From: Rhodocollybia butyracea
Lineage: Eukaryota; Basidiomycota; Agaricomycetes; Agaricales; Omphalotaceae
Direction: 5' to 3'
Length of the DNA: 47,319 bases
NCBI GenBank assembly: GCA_015501585.1
Contig: JADNRY010000455.1
Span: forward strand, 1-47,319
In this document: piece after piece, positions 42,240 through 47,319 of the stretch
Numbering within the stretch: the first letter of the stretch is position 1
Layout: each line of letters opens with the position of its first letter
The notes under the pieces: generated by a model
What the model saw: the letters and a program-made list of their open reading frames with translations, nothing else
Databases searched by the model: none
Told to the model about the DNA's origin: nothing
Translations under genes and position numbers: made by a program

Positions 42240-44287
42240 TGATACTTTATCTTTTGCCTTCTTAAATCTTTTTATCAACAACTGACCATTCAATATCATC
42301 TGTTGTTTCATGGATATCAGGATCCTTATCAGACCATTTTATTGCAGAATGAACATTGGAAGGTACGTGAGACAAACCTTTTCAATTGCGATATTGCAAC
42401 TCTATGAGAGTATTTCTTGTCGAACCAGTCACAGATTTATCAAGCTTACTTCATATCGCAATCTGGTAATTTCATCAAGTATTTCGAGCTCTCTAAATTC
42501 TTTGCACAGAGAGCCAGTTGCTCCTCTAATGTGTCTTGCATCAAAACCTTGCAATATAACTGTTTTCTGGGCATTTTGGCTGCGCAAAAGAGCAGTATAA
42601 TATGAATGGTGTTCATTAAAGGTCTTTAAATCAGTTGCATTAGTAGTCAGACTCTGACTTGTGATGCATATGCAGTCATTGAAAAACCTGGAAGAAAATC
42701 AACTTGATTTCTCATAATATTTATGCGCAAATCATCTGGCAAATATACAAATCCAGATGTATTTCTTTGAGTGAGTGGTACTATATTTAGTGGTAAAGAT
42801 TTAACTTGAACAGGTTCAGGAGGCTCATCAAGTAGCACAAATAATACATCTAATACTTGCTGTCCATATTTTCCCTTGGAAGCATGCCAAGCATACACAG
42901 TACCACACTGTCCTTTTGTAATATTTATTTCAGTAGCTGCATTGTAGCGGATAATAACAGGCAAGCCTAAACAAAGGGAAAGTTTACTTGGTGCATGGTG
43001 CTGGTGACTAGAAGTTGGAAGATTCCACAACATAGACTGCAGGTCCTGCATCATCTCAGTAATTTTGGATTTTTTGGCCTTTTTTTGCACTGACTTTTGC
43101 TTTGAATTTTCAGGTTTAGTTGATATAGTATCATCACTGAAAAAGTGTACCATTGTTTGATGAGTATCAGATGCAAAGCGCAAGCATCCAAGTCTATTAA
43201 TTTCATCTGCTGCTATTTTCACCAACTATGATAGGAGCATTGCGCTAGGGGCGGCACCAACAAATTGCCTACCTGGTTTATTAGCAGATACTAAAGTATT
43301 TAAAAATTGAATGTCATCTTTGGTGCATATCATCAGTTACACCTGTGTTGCGCATATTTGTGCACAAAATAACAACATGTGTAACTTGGTGCCAAAGTGC
43401 TTTACCTATTGCAGTATAATTACCATTTAATGTAGTTGGATTGGAACCAGCTTTATGAATATACAATGATACATTTTCTCCTCCAACAGGTGTAACTGGG
43501 CAAAATCCCTGCAAATATTATACTAATGGATCCAAATGCCTCATGAGTCTTATTTTTGACTTTTGCCATCCGCTCAGAAATTTATACATCTCAATGCATC
43601 CTAGCATTGATACTTCATCAAGTACAACATATTCAATGCCTTGAAGGCGGCTGCATACCTCAGTCATAGTCTCCACAGAAGCTTCTTCTGTTTGGCCATT
43701 GAAACCTAAAAGATAATGATAGGTTGATCCTCCAAGAAAGTTGGCAGCATTACCAGTGGGAGCAGTGGTAATAATTGCATGTCTACGCTTCTGAATTTAA
43801 AAAAGCGCAAAAGAGCTTAATTACGTGAGTTTTACCTGTACACCCATACACCAATGTAAAGTTGTAAAGGCTGGGTGCATCCAGTGGAAGAGCGCTGAGC
43901 TACAATTCGAAATGCCCTTTCTTGCTCTACATTCAATTTAAACTCCAGTATGACAGCTGCAGCACATTTTTTTATACTTCCATAATCTATACCAGCCTTT
44001 TCAAAAAAAGATTTGTTGCATATTTCAACAATATTGGGTTTAAATTTCTTCAACCTAGCATTGAGGCATATATCTTCAGGATTTCCACCTATATCTTTTC
44101 TTTTTATCAATAGATCAGCTCACATTATTTTTAAAGCTGTATCCCAATCCTTAGCACTTACTCTTGGAATTGGAATGGGCTGGGAACTACATAGGGTAAA
44201 GTACCAGATGTGCACTGCAAAACATTGGTCCATCCAGAGCTGAGCAAAACATCTTTCATTGATTGCATTACTTTTTCCTTTGCAATG
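42240..44287 (-). pseudogene. PIF1-type helicase (Helitron-like), decayed
   Basis: From the N-terminal side: SSQPIPIPRVSAKDWDTALK, then LNVEQERAFRIVAQRS (near 43905-43950), the P-loop GCTGKTHVI (about 43820-43850), IITTAPTGNAANFLGGSTYH, Walker B YVVLDEVSML (about 43600-43630), PVGGENVSLY, AIGKALWHQVTHVVIL, LGLPVIIRYN, GFSMTAYASQ and YYTALLRSQNAQKTVILQGF, then an Asp/Glu-rich C-terminal part to about 42240. The order and spacing match PIF1-family helicases frequent in basidiomycete Helitrons; no Rep domain is visible. Breaks: TGA at 44120-44122, a frame change at the P-loop, another before PVGGENV near 43510, and one after MTAYASQ near 42660. The upstream part is separated by the copia LTR at 44288. 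Confidence 0.82.
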
Positions 44288-44634
44288 TGTTGGAACTAAG
44301 AGACACGTTAGTACGATGTACAACTAAGCTCAGCCAGAAGTGATGAAGGCTAAATCATATTACCATACCTAAGAGACACGTTAGTACGATGTACAACTAA
44401 GCTATAGGTACAGTATGAGCATAATGGACATAGAGCATAAGTATAATAGACATACCTCAGCCAGAAGTGATGAAGGCTGAGGAAAAGAAGGGAACGTCGA
44501 TACGTACAGTATAAGTAGAAATCCGTATCAGTGAAATAAAAGTTAAAACAAATGATAAGAACTCGGGTCTGATATCTACTCGGTATTGGAGCTGTACATA
44601 CGGCGGCCATATACCGCGGACCGAATATCCAACA
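44288..44634 (-). mobile_element. 3' LTR of a Ty1/copia retrotransposon
   Basis: 347 bp bounded by TGTTGGA and TCCAACA, the inverted TG...CA ends of an LTR. On the minus strand it directly follows a polypurine tract and lies downstream of copia pol. CAATG at 44283-44287 would be half of a 5-bp target duplication; the other half should lie beyond the right edge. Inside, the words CTAAGAGACACGTTAGTACG (44296 and 44369) and CAGCCAGAAGTGATGAAGG (44332 and 44459) are each present twice, an internal duplication. Confidence 0.85.
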
Positions 44635-44644
44635 CTCCCCTCAA
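44635..44644 (-). promoter_or_regulatory. Polypurine tract of the copia element
   Basis: On the minus strand TTGAGGGGAG stands immediately before the LTR start TGTTGGATATT. This is the position of the primer for plus-strand DNA synthesis in LTR retrotransposons. Confidence 0.75.
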
Positions 44645-47319
44645 CGAGAATGCATTGGGACAAGTCCAGTAGTCGAGTTGCCTGTCGATGAGTTTCACCA
44701 TCAAGAGCTTTGGTGAATATGTCGGCGACATTATCCTAGAAGCAACAACAGCTGTCTGAATATCACCGCAATGAACCGCTTCACGAATCCAGTGGTGGTG
44801 AATTTTGATATGTTTGTTTGCATTAGTGACTTGGTCGGAATTAATGTTCTTCAAAGCCGAAGATGAATCAACAAACATCTGAGTTGGTTCAGGTTGATTG
44901 AAGTCGAGTTCCTGGAGAAGGGAGCGGAACCAAACAACTTCCCTACCACAAGATCCAGCTGCATAATACTCAGCTTCACTGGTGGAAGTCGCAACAGCAG
45001 TCTGTTTCCTCGTATACCAGGAAAACAACCTGTACCGAAAGTGAGGGCGGCGCCAGACACCGAACGACCATGTTCAAGGTGATCAACAAAGTTGGAGTCG
45101 GTATAGGCAAAGAAAAGGAGTGACTTGCACAAGGACGAGGACGAAGTCAACAGTCCCTTCAAATAGCGAATAATCCGTTTCACTGCTTTCCAGTGGATAT
45201 GACCGGGATTATGCATGAACTGCGCTACTTGTTGGGTGCTGCGAGTGATGTCCGGCGCGTTCGAGTGGAGGCGTGCATGAGAGAACCAACACCTTCAGCG
45301 TAGGCACCAAGCGCATCTCTCTCTGTTCAGGAGAATCATCAGAAGGACAATCAGCTTTGGACAATACCGTCTTTTCCATGGTGTTCCAACGGGGTGAGCA
45401 TCATCGAGTCGGAAACGGAAATGAGAGACAAGATGTAGGAACGTTGGGAAAAGGAAATGGTTCGAGCAGATCTATCACGAGTAACAGTCATACCAAAAAT
45501 TGAGAGATCTCCCCTTATCCGAGATATCAAAATGAGTACGGAACTCATCCTTGAATTGAATAATCTGTAGAATGGAGGAACCAAAGAGAGCTAGATCATC
45601 GACGTGAGTTGCAATGATGATTATTCCATCGGAAGAACGACGAAAGAAGACACAAGGATCGGAAATGCAAACCTGAAAGCCAAGTTCAACCAAAACACTT
45701 TTTAGTTTCTCATACCAGAGAAAACCAGACTGCTTAAGTCCATAGAGTGCTTGTTAAGCTTCCAAACCCACGAATCCTTTCTCTGACTGCAAATCCGGGC
45801 GGTTGCTTCACATACGTTGGCTGGTCATCAGGGATGGTGCTATTAAGATAAGCAGATTTCACATCAATGACATGAATTTCCCAATCCTGGATGGCCGCTA
45901 CGGTTGCAATACCACGAATGGATTCAATACGAGCAGTCGGAGCGTGGATATCGACAAAGTCAATACCCGGAATTTGGGTAAAACCTGAGCTACAAGTCGA
46001 GCTCGGTAGACCTCAATGGCCTGAGTGTCGGCATTGCGCTTGATAGCGAAGACCCAGCATGTACCAATGGCCTTACGGTCAGGAGGTGGTGGAACGAGAG
46101 AGTAAGTCCAGTCTCCAAGAGCTGGTTAAGCTCGTAATGACAAGCGGCTTCCCACTCTGCATGATCGGGAGAGTTGAGAGCCTGCGAAACATTGAATGGA
46201 ATTTCACCACTCAAGATATGAGCCAGTTCGGGCATCTCCCCTCATCCCCGCTATCATCCATATCAAGCTCAACATGCGGAGGAATATCCTCATCAATCTG
46301 TGGCTGGACTTCTGCTCTCGCACGAGAGCGAGTCTTAGCAGGTGTAGCATCAGAAGGCATGCGGGGATTAGGACGAGGGCACGAGTGGAGGAGTAGCAGG
46401 AGGAACAGGAACAGGAGGGTCAGGTGGGAGAGCGGATGGAGCGGTTATAGGGGAAAACTCATCGTCATCTTTATAAGTAGGATTTTTGAGAGACGAATAA
46501 TCATAGGACTCCCCGCGGCGCTCAAAAGTCCATCTCCATTAGTGTTGTCATCAAACTTCATAGAGATTGCTGAACGTACACCTTTACCTGCGTGTACACA
46601 TAGTACGCCACCCGAGTCTCGTCAAAAACCTAGAAAAATACCAGGAGTACCACAAGCGTCAAGTTTATGCTCCTGCGAGTTGTTGTATACCCAAACTTTA
46701 CATCCAAAAGAATGCAATTTTCGACGGTCAGGGTGCTTCTTGTACCAGAGATGATAGGGTGTCTCCCCTTTAGGTAGAGGACTAGCATAAGTCCGGGCAC
46801 GGATATTAAGAATGTACCAGACAGCGTAGCCCCACATAGAGAGAGGAAGTTGAGAGTGAATAAGGATAGTGCGTACCCGGTCAAAAATTGTACGATTGAG
46901 GCGCTCAGAACGGCCGTTCTGTTCAGGAGTGTAAGGAGCGGTCTTTTCCCAGCGGATACCATGCTCCTTCATCCAATCGCGCCACTCGTTGGTTATATAT
47001 TCCCCACCATTGTCAGTGCGGAAAACCTTCAACTTTTTGCCGGTTACCTTCTCTACTTCAACTAACCACTGCTTAAAAGCAGTAAAAGCATCACTCTTGC
47101 GGCGAAGCAAGTAACCCCAAGCCATACGGGAGCAATCATCAAGAAACGTGATGAGATACCCCATGCCGGTCGTGGTCAAGACCGGAGCTGGTCCCCAAAG
47201 ATCTGAGTGAACTAGGCCCAGTGGCTCTGAAGCTCTAGAGTTCGATTCAGGAAAGCGCGCACGGGTGAGCTTTCCCTGCGCAAGGCGTCACAGATGGGGG
47301 GTTCTGCAGCCAATTCTGA
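44640..47319 (-). pseudogene. Ty1/copia pol polyprotein, degenerate and running off the window
   Basis: Order on the minus strand is the copia order. First is the GAG-pre-integrase tail (47260-47319, Cys region out of frame), then integrase (47250-46620): HSDLWGP, FRTDNGGEY and EQNGRSERLNR supply the Asp-Asp-Glu triad. Then come the connecting region and RT (46235-45250) with the active-site motif THVDDLALFG, and RNase H (45216-44640) with AYTDSNFVDH and TSTSEAEYYAAGS. Multiple frame changes separate these blocks, for example near 45040 within RNase H and several between 46620 and 45700, so no intact polyprotein exists. gag and the 5' LTR lie beyond 47319. Confidence 0.9.

Overview
This is a stretch of a repeat-rich filamentous fungal genome, most likely a basidiomycete of the Agaricomycetes type. 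The reasons are: genes split by many introns of about 40-70 nt with GT-AG ends; a seven-helix DUF6534-type membrane protein, a family I know only from Agaricomycetes; a fungal adenylate-forming reductase; and remnants of hAT, KDZ-like, PIF1-helicase and Ty1/copia elements. A block of degenerate CCCTAA repeats fits the usual TTAGGG telomere. I cannot name the species.

Only four host-type genes are clear. A GMC oxidoreductase (2159-4744, minus) is rebuilt here as 14 exons giving an open frame of 636 residues. A DUF6534-type membrane protein (13133-14627, plus) is rebuilt as 10 exons, 342 residues. A UDP-glycosyltransferase (18619-20534, minus) is rebuilt as 8 exons, 516 residues. An NRPS-like adenylation-thiolation-reductase protein (23656-27944, plus) has about 18 exons and carries two apparent +1 frameshifts in T runs. 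An acid-reducing synthetase, a sugar transferase and a GMC oxidase within 26 kb are a plausible small specialised-metabolism locus, but the genes are far apart and separated by transposon debris, so this is inference.

The rest is mostly mobile DNA. 1-2150: GC-rich MITE piece, tRNA-Glu-like sequence, interstitial telomere repeat. 5440-6407: one arm of a large repeat family whose fuller copy lies at 37243-40138, built from subterminal repeats, 21-bp minisatellites and CT-rich blocks. 6485-7352: unassigned reading frame. 7862-11016: decayed hAT transposase split by a short solo LTR. 11470-12264 and 21569-22225: MITE family with a GGACACGAGTCC terminus. 16401-18029: element with 22-bp terminal inverted repeats and GTATAAT-rich ends. 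23113-23331: probable KDZ transposase fragment. 30494-36831: nested region with a second hAT fragment, A/G-rich minisatellites in inverted orientation, a broken integrase-core gene and two orphan exon sets.

42240-44287 holds a decayed PIF1-type helicase, interrupted by the 3' end of a degenerate Ty1/copia element (3' LTR 44288-44634, pol 44640-47319 and beyond the window). Large parts (27945-30490, 20535-21568, 22226-23112, 34142-35683, 40428-42240) hold no gene I can recognise. All exon structures are read by eye and need transcript data.
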